From positions 1,054,001-1,118,000 of the forward strand of contig CBDAQB010000001.1 in the NCBI GenBank assembly GCA_965198825.1: a stretch of DNA of 64,000 bases, read 5' to 3'. This document shows positions 17,116-25,688 of this stretch, one piece after another. Origin of the DNA: BOG-908 sp965198825. Lineage in GTDB: Bacteria; Pseudomonadota; Alphaproteobacteria; Acetobacterales; Acetobacteraceae. Under the pieces are notes generated by a model. The model did no database searches and was not told the origin of the DNA. It saw only the letters and a list, made by a program, of their open reading frames with translations. Both the position numbers and the translations under genes were made by a program. Numbering within the stretch: the stretch's first letter is position 1; every line of letters starts with the position of its first letter.

Positions 17116-17938
17116 TTGCTGTGCTATAAAACGCTTTTTCTCTGACGTCCTCACGCAGTGGCAAAGCGCGAAACTCCTCTACTCCCTGCCGCATCGGCCG
17201 AAACGGGAATGACGACCCGAACACGAACTGCTCCGCCATGAAGCCGTTCGCTGCTTCGACATAGCGGTCGCCGCCGGGCGAAAACACATACATGTCAGGC
17301 GAGACGATGACATTCTCGTTCCGGAACGCGACTGCGAGCATGCCGTCGATGTTCGGATAGAACCCGTGGCAGCAGACGATCGGCAGCTTCGGAAACTGCT
17401 TTGCGACATTGTCGATGGACAGCGGATCGTTGAAGCGAAGGTCGGGCGTGGTCGGGCCGGACATGACGAAGGCAGGAACCCCTTGCTGCTGGCAAAGATC
17501 GTAAAGCGGCAGCAGCGTATCGTCGTCGGCGCGAAGTGGCGTGGCGAAGAACCCTGCATCGAGGTTGATGCCTGCGAGACCCAGCGTGGTCAGTGCATGG
17601 CGTGCATGATCGAGCATATCGGCGCCGAGTTGCTGCGGGTCGATCGAGGCGACGCCGAGCAGTCGTCCCCCGCTGTTCTTCTGGAGTTCGGAGAGGACTG
17701 CATTGTCGATGCGCACGCCAGGCACGCTGCGCGCCACCATCACTGCCGTCTCGATCCCTGCGTCGTCCATTTCTGCAATGAAGGCGGCCGCGTCGGGCGT
17801 GCGGGTGAAATGGTCGATGTCGCGCGAGCCCACGCGGCGGTTCACCCACCGCACTGTCTCGAACTCCGGCGTGCCTGGCGTGCTGCCGAAGAACTTGTGC
17901 AGGAAGGACGGGCGGCTGCGCATGTCGATGATGGGCAT
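17099..17938 (-). CDS. Amidohydrolase (TIM-barrel metal-dependent hydrolase family)
   Basis: A 279-residue protein of the amidohydrolase-2 type. It begins MPIIDMRSRPSFLHKFFG, with DMR in place of the usual DxH metal pair at the first strand. IDPQQLGADMLDHARHALTT, LGLAGINLDAGF, PIVCCHGFYPNI and VFGSSFPFRP follow the normal order of this family, the last being the FGSD-like strand. Because the first metal His is absent, catalysis may differ from classical ACMSD-like decarboxylases. The start is ATG 17938. The last residues VLF and the stop are written by the palindromic repeat. The substrate is unknown. Confidence 0.8.
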   Translation of the reverse strand: MPIIDMRSRPSFLHKFFGSTPGTPEFETVRWVNRRVGSRDIDHFTRTPDAAAFIAEMDDAGIETAVMVARSVPGVRIDNAVLSELQKNSGGRLLGVASIDPQQLGADMLDHARHALTTLGLAGINLDAGFFATPLRADDDTLLPLYDLCQQQGVPAFVMSGPTTPDLRFNDPLSIDNVAKQFPKLPIVCCHGFYPNIDGMLAVAFRNENVIVSPDMYVFSPGGDRYVEAANGFMAEQFVFGSSFPFRPMRQGVEEFRALPLREDVREKAFYSTAKRVLF

Positions 17939-17983
17939 GGCGTAATTCCTTTGGCCAAGAAGTCGCGGCTAGTCTGACGCGGA

Positions 17984-20146
17984 TCAGGACCGCAAGACAG
18001 CTCGTATGATCCCGGTACGACGCAGCACGTTCATCGCGACCTCGTCGCCGATACGACGCAGCACGACAGAGATACGCGCGTCTCCGAGCGCGAGATTGTG
18101 CAAGGTGACGGTGTCGAGGAACGGCGGCAGCCGCGGCTGATCGAAAATGACGCTGCACGCTTCAGGATCGAACGAAAGCCCGAGGCATGCTGCCAGCGTC
18201 GCATGCAAGGCGGTGGCAGCCCAGGCCTGCGGCGAGCACGCGACGGGGTAGAACGTCGGCCCCTGTCCACGCCGCCTGACGAACCCGCACAGCAATTCCG
18301 GTAGCCGCTTGAGGTCGATGTAGGTCGCCGAATCGAATAGCCCGCCCATGATACGCGCCGCGTCTTCCTTATGCCCAATCGCCGCCATGCCCAGCGCGAT
18401 GAACGCATTATCGTGCGGCCAGACCGAGCCATTATGATACGACATCGGATTATACCGCGATTCGCTCGACGCCAGGGTACGGATGCCCCAGCCGTTGAAG
18501 AAGCGGCTTTTCATCAGCTCTTCCGCGACGCTGTCGGCTCGCTCCTGTGATGCGATGCCGGTGATCAGCAGGTGCCCTGCGTTGGAGGCACGAACCCGGC
18601 ACGGTTCGTTCCTTCCATCCAGAGCCAAAGCATACATGCCGAGCTCCTCGCACCAGAACTTCTCCTCGAACGCGGCGCGCAGCATTTCTGCCTGCGCTTC
18701 GAGCCGTTCGCTGGTGGCTGTCTCGCCGAGCGCGCGGGCAATCGCCGCCGCCGCCTTGCGTGCTGCAAAAACATAGCCCTGCACTTCGCAAAGCGCGATC
18801 GGCCCCTCTGCAAGGTGCCCGTTGGCGTGCGAGACGCTGTCGAAACTATCCTTCCAGCCCTGGTTCGCGAGCCCCTTTTCAGTGCGCCGGAAGTAGGCGG
18901 CAAAGCCGAACGCGTTTCCGGCGGTGCAGGCATCGATCCAGCCCAGTGCCGCCTCTATGTTCGGCCAGAGGCCACGCAGCGTCTCGATGTCCCGCGTGCG
19001 CTCGAAATACGCGCCGGCCAGCATCAGAAACAACGGGGTGGAATCGACACTGCCGTAGTAATGCCGGAACGGCACTTCGCCGAGTTCCGCCATCTCTCCA
19101 CGGCGTACCTCATGCAGGATTTTCCCAGGCTCTGCATCGGACGCGTCATCGAACCCGGTTGCCTGGTTGGCTGCCAGAAAGCGCAGCACGCCTTGTGCGA
19201 TCGAAGGATCCATCCACAAGACGTTCAGGGCCGTAATGATGCCGTCGCGGCCGAATGCCGTGCTGAACCACGGCACGCCGGCATAAGGGTATGGCCCTGT
19301 CGCCGGCAGGTCCGTCACCAGCATGGTGAGATCGCTGATCGCACGCTGCATGGCTTCGTTGAAGGCTTCGTTGCTCGTCTCGATGGCGGCCGACTTCGCC
19401 GACTGCGTGCGCGTCCAGCGGCGCTGCTCCGCCAGGCTGCCGAGGAACGTCTCCGCCGGCCGGCGCGGGCCCAATTCGCGGTCGCATGCAATCTCGACAT
19501 AGATCAGGAAGCGCCCATGCGCAGGCAGCGTCACATCGAAGCGCGCTCGGCCCTCGTCGAGCAGGGCAGGTGCGGGGTCGAAATGCAGCCTGGTGCACCT
19601 CCTGCGGTCGTCCAGCCCGACATAGGACAGGGTCGCGGCATTGGGCACGAGTTCTACCGGCTCATGTTCGCCGTGCCGCTCGCGGTGCATGCCGCGCACT
19701 TCGAAGAGATCCGCGAAGTCCGCACCAAAACGGATCTCTACGGTGAAGCGGTGTTCCTCATTGTCGAAATTGCGTAGCGAAATCCGCTCATGGCAGACCG
19801 CCCGCCACAGGAAGCGGGACCGTCTCACGTGGATCAAATTGCCCCCGAGCCCGCCGCGGTGGCTGAGGTCGGGATTGCCGAGGTCGCACGTCAGTGTCGC
19901 ATTGTCGTCGCGCAGCGTGGAACTGAGCAGCACGGGCGGCCGCCCGGCCATCCACAACTCGAACTCCGACAAATACCGCGTGTCCTGGTAGAACAATCCC
20001 TCGGTCCCGCCTGGCGCCGGCCTGATGTCTCCCCGCTGGTCGAACACGCCGAACATGTCCCCATGCTTGAGCGTCCGCATGCGCGTCTCGACGAGCGACA
20101 CCTCTGCGGTAATGGAGAAATCATCCTGCTCGGAGCGTACAACCAA
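17984..20146 (-). CDS. Amylo-alpha-1,6-glucosidase / glycogen-debranching-type protein
   Basis: A 720-residue two-domain protein. The N-terminal domain (about 20-220) is the bacterial glycogen-debranching N-terminal type, with LKHGDMFGVFDQRGDIRPAP and GLFYQDTRYLSEFELW. The C-terminal part is an (alpha/alpha)6 barrel: VPWFSTAFGRDGIITALNVL, GKILHEVRRGEMA, GWKDSFDSVSHANG and YNPMSYHNGSVWPHDNAFIA carry the acidic catalytic and sugar-binding positions. Similar genes are common in alphaproteobacteria and are assumed to act on alpha-glucans. No other glycogen gene is adjacent. The start is TTG 20146, with GAGG 8 bases upstream; no earlier in-frame ATG fits. Confidence 0.88.
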   Translation of the reverse strand: MVVRSEQDDFSITAEVSLVETRMRTLKHGDMFGVFDQRGDIRPAPGGTEGLFYQDTRYLSEFELWMAGRPPVLLSSTLRDDNATLTCDLGNPDLSHRGGLGGNLIHVRRSRFLWRAVCHERISLRNFDNEEHRFTVEIRFGADFADLFEVRGMHRERHGEHEPVELVPNAATLSYVGLDDRRRCTRLHFDPAPALLDEGRARFDVTLPAHGRFLIYVEIACDRELGPRRPAETFLGSLAEQRRWTRTQSAKSAAIETSNEAFNEAMQRAISDLTMLVTDLPATGPYPYAGVPWFSTAFGRDGIITALNVLWMDPSIAQGVLRFLAANQATGFDDASDAEPGKILHEVRRGEMAELGEVPFRHYYGSVDSTPLFLMLAGAYFERTRDIETLRGLWPNIEAALGWIDACTAGNAFGFAAYFRRTEKGLANQGWKDSFDSVSHANGHLAEGPIALCEVQGYVFAARKAAAAIARALGETATSERLEAQAEMLRAAFEEKFWCEELGMYALALDGRNEPCRVRASNAGHLLITGIASQERADSVAEELMKSRFFNGWGIRTLASSESRYNPMSYHNGSVWPHDNAFIALGMAAIGHKEDAARIMGGLFDSATYIDLKRLPELLCGFVRRRGQGPTFYPVACSPQAWAATALHATLAACLGLSFDPEACSVIFDQPRLPPFLDTVTLHNLALGDARISVVLRRIGDEVAMNVLRRTGIIRAVLRS

Positions 20147-20288
20147 GGCGTAGGCCTCATGATGGTGGTGACCGCTGTTCTAGGGGATGGCGCGCGCGAT
20201 GGTTCCCCCGGATCGCTGGAACCAGCACTGCGCCAGCCACGTTGCTCCACGATGGCACAAAGCACCCTCCCGACGCGCAGATCCCCCC

Positions 20289-21155
20289 GTGGCTAGCCGC
20301 CCCATCTGGCGCGGCCATCTGCGCCTTGCCCTGGTGTCATGCCCGGTGGCCCTCTACTCGGCCTACCACGAACACAACAACCTCCACTTCCACTTCATCA
20401 ATCCCAAAACCGGCAACCGCGTGCGGATGGTCACCCTCGACAGCCAGACCGACGAGGAACTCGAGCGCCGCGACCTCTCGCGCGGCTACGAATACGAGAA
20501 GGACCAGTATGTCCTCCTCGACGATGACGATTTCGAAGCCGCCCGCATCGACAGCTCGGCCACCCTCAACGTCGAAAAGTTCGTCGATACCGACAGCATA
20601 GATCCGGTTTATTTCGACACTGGCTACTACATGGCGCCGGACGGCGACGCCGGCCAGGACGTCTATGTCGTTCTCCGCGACGCCATACGCCAGTCGCAGA
20701 AGGTCGCCCTCTCTCGCGTCGTCATCTCGCGCCGTGAGCGCGCTGTCGCCATCATGCCGATGGAAAACGGCCTCATCGTCCACACGCTGTACGAAACCCG
20801 CGACGTGTCCGACCCCGCCTCCCTCTTCACCGGCGTGCCCGCTGCAAAGCCCGACCCGGACATGGTCAAGCTTGCCCGCCAGCTCATCGACCGCCAGTCC
20901 GACCGCTTCGTCGCCAGCGACATCGACGACCGCTACGAAGCCCGCCTCCGCGAAGTCATTCAGGCGAAGATCAAAGGCCGCGGCCCCAAACCGCCGTCCG
21001 GCCGCCCCGAGCCAGCTAATAATGTCGTGGACCTGATGGCCGCTCTCAAGAAAAGCTTGGGCCAGGCAACAAAGGAAGCTGCTCCCGCGGCGAAGGCCAA
21101 GGTGAAGAAAGTCACTGCGGCGGCTAAGAAAACTTCCAGTAAAAAGCGCGCTTAA
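20289..21155 (+). CDS. ku: Ku protein, bacterial non-homologous end joining
   Basis: A protein of about 288 residues starting at GTG 20289 with MASRPIWRGHLRLALVSCPV, the standard opening of bacterial Ku. It forms a ring that binds DNA ends and recruits LigD. The core beta-barrel has RDLSRGYEYEKDQYVLLDDD and FVDTDSIDPVYFDTGYYMAP. After the core, ANNVVDLMAALKKSLGQ gives the LigD-interaction-like segment, and the tail is lysine-rich (KAKVKKVTAAAKKTSSKKRA). An upstream ATG at 20187 adds a non-conserved 34-residue stretch and is not used. No ligD lies in the window. The gene is divergent from the debranching-type gene. Confidence 0.93.
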   Translation: MASRPIWRGHLRLALVSCPVALYSAYHEHNNLHFHFINPKTGNRVRMVTLDSQTDEELERRDLSRGYEYEKDQYVLLDDDDFEAARIDSSATLNVEKFVDTDSIDPVYFDTGYYMAPDGDAGQDVYVVLRDAIRQSQKVALSRVVISRRERAVAIMPMENGLIVHTLYETRDVSDPASLFTGVPAAKPDPDMVKLARQLIDRQSDRFVASDIDDRYEARLREVIQAKIKGRGPKPPSGRPEPANNVVDLMAALKKSLGQATKEAAPAAKAKVKKVTAAAKKTSSKKRA

Positions 21156-21276
21156 GGAAGCTCTTCTTTTCTGAAAAAAAGCAGCAAAAAACTTTTACCT
21201 ATTTGAGCCCGGTTTCGCCTGGTCGGCCGGCCTATATGGTCATCGTTCTTTTTTTTAAAAAAGACCTGCTTCCTTG
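21156..21276 (+). repeat. Nested-palindrome element, copy 4 (degenerate)
   Basis: The left arm is mutated (CTTCTTTTCTGAAAAAAAGCAG) and the right arm has GTTCTTTTTTTTAAAAAAGAC; the CAAAAGTTTTTTG block on the right is lost. It is the most decayed whole copy in the window. It lies between the co-directional ku and YidB-like genes. Confidence 0.8.
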
Positions 21277-21335
21277 CTTGCCGCGCCCTATTGCTCCGTG
21301 TCAGTAACGGTCCGATACGCGTAAGGAGCGAATAC

Positions 21336-21701
21336 GTGAGCGGATTTTTCGGTGCTGCCCTGGGTGAAATCAGCTCGCTGGTTTCAAGCGAACACGCAAG
21401 CGCGGCCGAAGGGCTGATGTCGACGGTGCTGGCAAACAGCGGCGGCATGTCTGGCCTGATCGCCAAGTTCCAGCAGGCCGGCCTCGGCGCCCATGTCAGT
21501 TCCTGGATCGGCAGCGGAACCAATCTGCCGATATCGGTGGCCGACATCGAGAAGGTGTTCCCGCCCGACCAGATCGAGGCGTTCGCGGCCCAGCATGGCA
21601 TTCCTGCCAACGTGGCGAGCCAGATCCTGGCTTCCCTGGTGCCCCACGCGGTTGACGCCGCTACCCCGGCCGGCACGCCACCGGCCGCAGCCAGCAGCTA
21701 G
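21336..21701 (+). CDS. YidB-like (DUF937) protein
   Basis: A 121-residue protein from GTG 21336, with AAGGAG 7 bases upstream. It has the YidB pattern: LANSGGMSGLIAKFQQAGLG, SSWIGSGTNLPISVADIEKV and a helical stretch IEAFAAQHGIPANVASQILA, followed by an Ala/Pro tail. YidB-type proteins are small, helical and of unknown role, with possible links to cell surface or stress. The next gene begins 27 bases downstream, so both are likely one transcript. Confidence 0.85.
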   Translation: MSGFFGAALGEISSLVSSEHASAAEGLMSTVLANSGGMSGLIAKFQQAGLGAHVSSWIGSGTNLPISVADIEKVFPPDQIEAFAAQHGIPANVASQILASLVPHAVDAATPAGTPPAAASS

Positions 21702-21728
21702 TCACATCACCAAGGAGATACGCTGAGC

Positions 21729-22208
21729 ATGACCGCCATCGACAAGCGCGCCTTCGCCACCCTCATCGCAGGGGCCCTCTTCCTCGCAGCCCCGGTCTCC
21801 CTCTCGGCGCAAACCACGCCGCCGGCGCCTTCCACAACCGCCCCCGCCACCACTGCGCCAGCGGCCGCGACCCCGCCCGCCGCGGCGGCACCCGCCGCAA
21901 CGCCGGCCTCCACGGCCACGAAGAAGACCAAGAAGTCGAAGAAGAAGACGGCAGAGGCCGACGCTTCGACGACGCCGCCTCCTGCTTCAACGACCGCCGC
22001 ACCGCCGGCGCCTGCCGCAGCCGGATCGCCTGTTTTCCCGTCTGCCGTGGACAGCAAATACGCCAGCCAGAAAGCCGGTGACGCACGCATGCACACCTGC
22101 CTGGATCAGTATCACGCCAACAAGGCCGCCAACGGCAATGGCGGCTTGAAATGGATCCAGAAAGGCGGCGGCTATTACAGCGAATGCTCGAAGAAGCTGA
22201 AGGGCTAG
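21729..22208 (+). CDS. Secreted Ala/Pro/Thr-rich protein with PsiF-like end
   Basis: A 159-residue protein. After a signal peptide (FATLIAGALFLAAPVSLSAQ) comes a low-complexity segment of Ala, Pro and Thr (about 30-100) interrupted by a basic cluster KKTKKSKKKT. The C-terminal 45 residues have two cysteines spaced as in PsiF-repeat proteins (DARMHTCLDQYH and YYSECSKKLKG). PsiF-type domains are small periplasmic repeats of unknown function. AAGGAG lies about 10 bases before ATG 21729. It follows the YidB-like gene closely. Confidence 0.7.
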   Translation: MTAIDKRAFATLIAGALFLAAPVSLSAQTTPPAPSTTAPATTAPAAATPPAAAAPAATPASTATKKTKKSKKKTAEADASTTPPPASTTAAPPAPAAAGSPVFPSAVDSKYASQKAGDARMHTCLDQYHANKAANGNGGLKWIQKGGGYYSECSKKLKG

Positions 22209-22320
22209 CTCACGGGTTCTGCACAAGGCCGGGCGCTCAAGCCCGGCCAATGTCCGCGGTTGCTCTTCGCAAACACGCAGCCGATTGAGCAGCCAAGGCC
22301 GAGCGTCTAAGCCTGCGGCC

Positions 22321-23019
22321 ATGCGCCAAGCCCTTCCGGTTCTCCTCGCCCTTCTCCTGCCTGCCGCCGTTGCCGCACCCGCTTTTGGGCAGGTGACCAC
22401 GAACGACCAGTCGCTGGACTCGCTGAAGCCGACCCAATCCGCTCCCGCAGCCGCCGCGCCCAAGTCTTCGGCCCACACCAGGCACACCAACCACGCGGCT
22501 CCTGCGAAGACAAAAACGAGCCCGAAAGACACATCCAAGTCAGCCGCAAAGCCCGCCACCGCCGCGAAGCCACCGCCGCCCCTACCTACCGCCCCGCCTG
22601 CGAACCCGGTGATCGCGCCACCACCGTTCGTCATGCCCGCTCACAAGCCGCCGCCACCCCCACCGGTGCCGGTCAATCCTGACGCTAAAGGCACTGCCAC
22701 GCCGCTGCCCGGCGGCTTGACCCGCGTCACCTTCGGCCCTGGCTCGTCCGACCTAAACCCCACGACCGTCGAGGCCATACGCGCCATCGCCACAGCCGCG
22801 ATCGCTCATCCCGCACAGGTCATCACCATCGTCGCCTGGTGCGCAGGCACGAACGACGACCCCTCGACTCCAAGGCGCATATCGCTGGATCGCGCGCTCG
22901 CCGCCCGCGCGGTGCTCATTAACGCCGGCATCGTCTCCGAACGTATTCATGCTGTGGCCAAGGGATTCACAGATGTCGGAGATGGGCCTGCGGATCGGGT
23001 CGATGTCACGGTGAAGTAA
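22321..23019 (+). CDS. Secreted proline-rich protein with OmpA-like domain
   Basis: A 232-residue protein from ATG 22321 with a signal peptide (MRQALPVLLALLLPAAVAAP). A long Ala/Pro/Lys-rich linker (about 30-120, with PPPPLP and PPPPPVPV) leads to a C-terminal OmpA-type domain. In that domain, TRVTFGPGSSDLNPTTVEAI matches the first strand and helix, and RRISLDRALAARAVLINAGI matches the NxxLSxxRAxAV segment. Such domains bind peptidoglycan, so a tethering or envelope role is likely. A longer start at 22285 lacks a ribosome site. It is convergent with the MATE gene across a repeat. Confidence 0.8.
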   Translation: MRQALPVLLALLLPAAVAAPAFGQVTTNDQSLDSLKPTQSAPAAAAPKSSAHTRHTNHAAPAKTKTSPKDTSKSAAKPATAAKPPPPLPTAPPANPVIAPPPFVMPAHKPPPPPPVPVNPDAKGTATPLPGGLTRVTFGPGSSDLNPTTVEAIRAIATAAIAHPAQVITIVAWCAGTNDDPSTPRRISLDRALAARAVLINAGIVSERIHAVAKGFTDVGDGPADRVDVTVK

Positions 23020-23152
23020 AAGCAAGGTCTTCTTTTTTGAAAAAAAGAAGCAAAAAACTTTTGGACCTTTAGGCTCGGCACTTCCGCAAGCTCGGCCCCA
23101 TGTCGCAAAAGTTTTTTGGTTCTTTTTTTCAAAAAAGAACTTCTTCCTTACT
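23020..23152 (-). repeat. Nested-palindrome element, copy 5 (whole)
   Basis: The left arm is C-type and the right arm G-type, with clean CTTTTG/CAAAAG inner pairing. The loop read on the minus strand has ATGGGGCCGAGCTTGCGGAA, so its orientation is reversed relative to the copy at 34399. It lies between the convergent OmpA-like and MATE genes. Confidence 0.9.
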
Positions 23153-23153
23153 T

Positions 23154-24629
23154 CTAAACCGGCCGAGTAGCCTCCAGAGGATCCGGACTAACCTGCTCGC
23201 TCTCGGCCTCACCGGCCACCCCCCGATCACGCGTAACACCGAAGATCCACACCGCGGACCCGAACCCCACCAGCAGGTTCGCGACGCAGATCCCCATGAA
23301 CACGCCCGGCCCGCCGAACAGCCGTCCGCCGAGCCAGGCTACCGGCACGTTCACCACCAGCGTGCGGGTCAGGGAGACCGCGACGGCCGACATCGGCCGG
23401 CCCAGCCCGTTGAACGCGGCGTTTACGATGGCGATGATCCCTGCCGCGCCGTAGCTCACCGGCACGATCGTCAGATACGACATCGCAAAATGGATCACCT
23501 GCGTATCGCCGGTGAACCGCGAGGCGATCCAGTGCGAGAACGCGTACAGCCCCACGGCCAGGACCGCGCCGCCGCTCAGGCAGAAGATGACGATGACGCG
23601 TATTGCCGCCCGCACGCGGTCGAGCCGCCCGGCCCCGAAATTCTGCCCGGCAAACGGGTTCATCACGGCCGACAAGGCGAAGAACGCCACCATGGCGACC
23701 GACTCCACCCGCGTGCCCAGCCCGAAGCCGGCGACCGCATCGTGCCCGTAGCCGGCCAGAAGTCGCGTCACGATGGCGGCCGAAAACGGGATGACCGTGT
23801 TCGTCGCCGCCGCAGGCGCGCCGACGCGCAGGATTCTCTTGGACGAGTGCAGGAAGCCGGTGATCCCCGCCGGTCCTCCGCCTGGATGGAACGACAGGAT
23901 CTCGAGCTGACGCAGCCGCCACAAGGTCGCCAGCAGAAGCGGCGCCCAAGCGATCGCATTCGCCATCGGCGCGCCGTCCAGACCAAAGCCAGCGAACGGC
24001 CCGATGCCGAGGATCATAACCGGCGCGACCGCCAGGTTCAGCAGCGACGATCCCACCATCGCCGTGCCCTGGAACGTGGCGTCCCCCGCAGCACGGGCGG
24101 CGCTCAGCCCCACCTGCGACACCAGCAACAGGATGGCGCTGGGAAACCACCAGCGCAGGTATGACGCAACCAAGGGCGCCAGTGTGTCGTCGGCCCCCAG
24201 CAATCGCGACAAGGGTTCCGCCGCCAGCAACCCGGCGATTGCGGCCGTTAGCCCAACCAATGTCGTCAGCACCAGCGCATCCGCCACCAGACGCGGCACG
24301 CCTGCTTCGCCCGCGCCGATCGCCCGCGCGATCACCGACGAAGATCCGGCGCCGAGCCCGATCGAGAGGCTGGTCACCACCATGGTGAGATTGAACGAGA
24401 AGGTGACCGCGGCCAGAGCCTGCGGCCCGATGCGGCCCAGGAACCAGGCTTCCGCAAGGCGATAGCCAAGCAAAGCCAGGATGCCCCAGGCCACCGGCAC
24501 CGTCAGCGTCAACAACCGCTGTCCAACCGGCCCCTCGCACATGGAGCGGCTCTTCGGCGCCCCGGTCAGCCCACCGCGTGACCCGGTCTTACTGCGTGCG
24601 CGGGCGAGAAGGCTCGGCGGGCGAGTCAC
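23154..24629 (-). CDS. MATE-family multidrug/sodium efflux protein
   Basis: About 491 residues with twelve predicted membrane segments in two homologous halves. EGPVGQRLLTLTVPVAWGIL opens the first half; GGGPAGITGFLHSSKRILRV and GAPAAATNTVIPFSAAIVTR open the second. SAVMNPFAGQNFGAGRLDRV is the typical MATE motif (xxxGQNxGA) in the second half. It exports cationic compounds by sodium or proton antiport. The start is ambiguous: GTG 24629 has GAGGTG 9 bases upstream, while ATG 24542 directly precedes the conserved region. Confidence 0.88.
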   Translation of the reverse strand: MTRPPSLLARARSKTGSRGGLTGAPKSRSMCEGPVGQRLLTLTVPVAWGILALLGYRLAEAWFLGRIGPQALAAVTFSFNLTMVVTSLSIGLGAGSSSVIARAIGAGEAGVPRLVADALVLTTLVGLTAAIAGLLAAEPLSRLLGADDTLAPLVASYLRWWFPSAILLLVSQVGLSAARAAGDATFQGTAMVGSSLLNLAVAPVMILGIGPFAGFGLDGAPMANAIAWAPLLLATLWRLRQLEILSFHPGGGPAGITGFLHSSKRILRVGAPAAATNTVIPFSAAIVTRLLAGYGHDAVAGFGLGTRVESVAMVAFFALSAVMNPFAGQNFGAGRLDRVRAAIRVIVIFCLSGGAVLAVGLYAFSHWIASRFTGDTQVIHFAMSYLTIVPVSYGAAGIIAIVNAAFNGLGRPMSAVAVSLTRTLVVNVPVAWLGGRLFGGPGVFMGICVANLLVGFGSAVWIFGVTRDRGVAGEAESEQVSPDPLEATRPV

Positions 24630-24791
24630 GATCGGCGGCACCTCGGCAGGGCGGGACGGAGCGGGGCAGGGCAGCAAGAGCCCGCCCGTCTATGCCTTCA
24701 GGCCGCCGCGCGCCAGGGAGTCTCGCGCGACCCTGGCTCCCACCAGCCCGCGCGACTAAGCTGGCCTTCAAAGACGTTCCGGGTCGATTCG

Positions 24792-25265
24792 ATGAAAAAA
24801 TCCGCTGCCTTGGCCATTCTGTGCGCCTGCACCGCCGCCAGCCCCGCCGTTGCAGGCGATATCATCGTTCATGCCGGTAGCTGGGAAACGCATGCCACCC
24901 TGTTGCCCCAACCCGGCCAGCCACAGCCCCCGCGCGATCTGCCCGTGCATCTCGTCTGCCGCCCAACCGACCGCACGCTCGCCGAAGCCGCGCTGACGGC
25001 GATCAAGTCCCATCCTGGCACCACCTGCGAGACACCGTCCTTCACCCAGTCGGGCACCGGCGCCACCTACGCCATTGCCTGCACGCTGAACGACATCCAC
25101 ATCCACATGGCCGGAACGATCACCATGCAGGGGGTCGATGAGTTCGCTAACGAGATGAAGTCGCACGCTGAGAAAACCGGCGGACAGACGCGTGATATCG
25201 ACGTGAAATCGGTCAGCAAGCGGGTGGGGCCTTGTCAGCCGGGTGAGGCTCAGTCGAACGAGTAA
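24792..25265 (+). CDS. DUF3617-like secreted protein, paralogue 1
   Basis: A 157-residue protein with a clear signal peptide (MKKSAALAILCACTAASPAV, cut near AGD). The mature part opens with AGSWETHATLL, like the AGLWE opening of DUF3617 proteins, has four spaced cysteines, and ends in SKRVGPCQPGEA. The same RxGPCxPG ending is found in the next gene, so the two are paralogues. Function unknown, probably periplasmic. It is followed by a half palindromic repeat from which the next gene starts. Confidence 0.72.
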   Translation: MKKSAALAILCACTAASPAVAGDIIVHAGSWETHATLLPQPGQPQPPRDLPVHLVCRPTDRTLAEAALTAIKSHPGTTCETPSFTQSGTGATYAIACTLNDIHIHMAGTITMQGVDEFANEMKSHAEKTGGQTRDIDVKSVSKRVGPCQPGEAQSNE

Positions 25266-25312
25266 GGAAGGCCTTCTTTTTTGACAAAAAGAGGCAAAAA
25301 ACTTTTGCTTGT
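25264..25312 (+). repeat. Nested-palindrome element, half copy (left arm)
   Basis: Left arm only (CTTCTTTTTTGACAAAAAGAGG, then AAAAAACTTTTG), with two changes in the hairpin. It is followed by GTTTGGGCCGGGATTTTGTC in place of the full loop and right arm. The TTGACA inside the hairpin is the apparent start codon of the following secreted protein. Confidence 0.85.
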
Positions 25313-25688
25313 TTGGGCCGGGATTTTGTCGAACTCCGCTCTCGCAACTGCGGCGCCCGAGATGCGGGCGGGCGAGTGGGAGATATCACCGCCCGGCGAG
25401 CGCTACTGCTTTGCTGATCGATCGCCGCTCGATGTCATGCCGTCCAGCCTCCAGGGCTGCAGCGCGTTGCGGGTGAAAGAGACAGCAGGCGCGTTCACCT
25501 ACTCCACCATCTGCAGCATGTTCGGCATCGACGCCGCGGTGGATGGCACCGTGACGTTGGACGGCACGGATGCCTTCACCAACGTCACCCATGTCGCTAT
25601 CGCCTATCCAGCCAGCGAAACCAGCGTCATCACCACCATCCGCCGCATCGGCCCTTGCAGACCCGGCGACAGTCCGCCGCCTGGATGA
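25281..25688 (+). CDS. DUF3617-like secreted protein, paralogue 2, starting inside a repeat
   Basis: A 135-residue protein whose only upstream start is TTG 25281, within the half palindromic repeat. The first residues MTKRGKKLLLVWAGILSNSA form a plausible signal peptide: basic MTKRGKK from the repeat arm, hydrophobic LLLVWAGIL from the arm end and loop, then ALATAAP. The mature part MRAGEWEISPPGERYC has the DUF3617-type opening. The end RRIGPCRPGD matches the preceding paralogue. Function unknown. The stop overlaps the methyltransferase start as ATGA, so translation is coupled. Confidence 0.7.
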   Translation: MTKRGKKLLLVWAGILSNSALATAAPEMRAGEWEISPPGERYCFADRSPLDVMPSSLQGCSALRVKETAGAFTYSTICSMFGIDAAVDGTVTLDGTDAFTNVTHVAIAYPASETSVITTIRRIGPCRPGDSPPPG

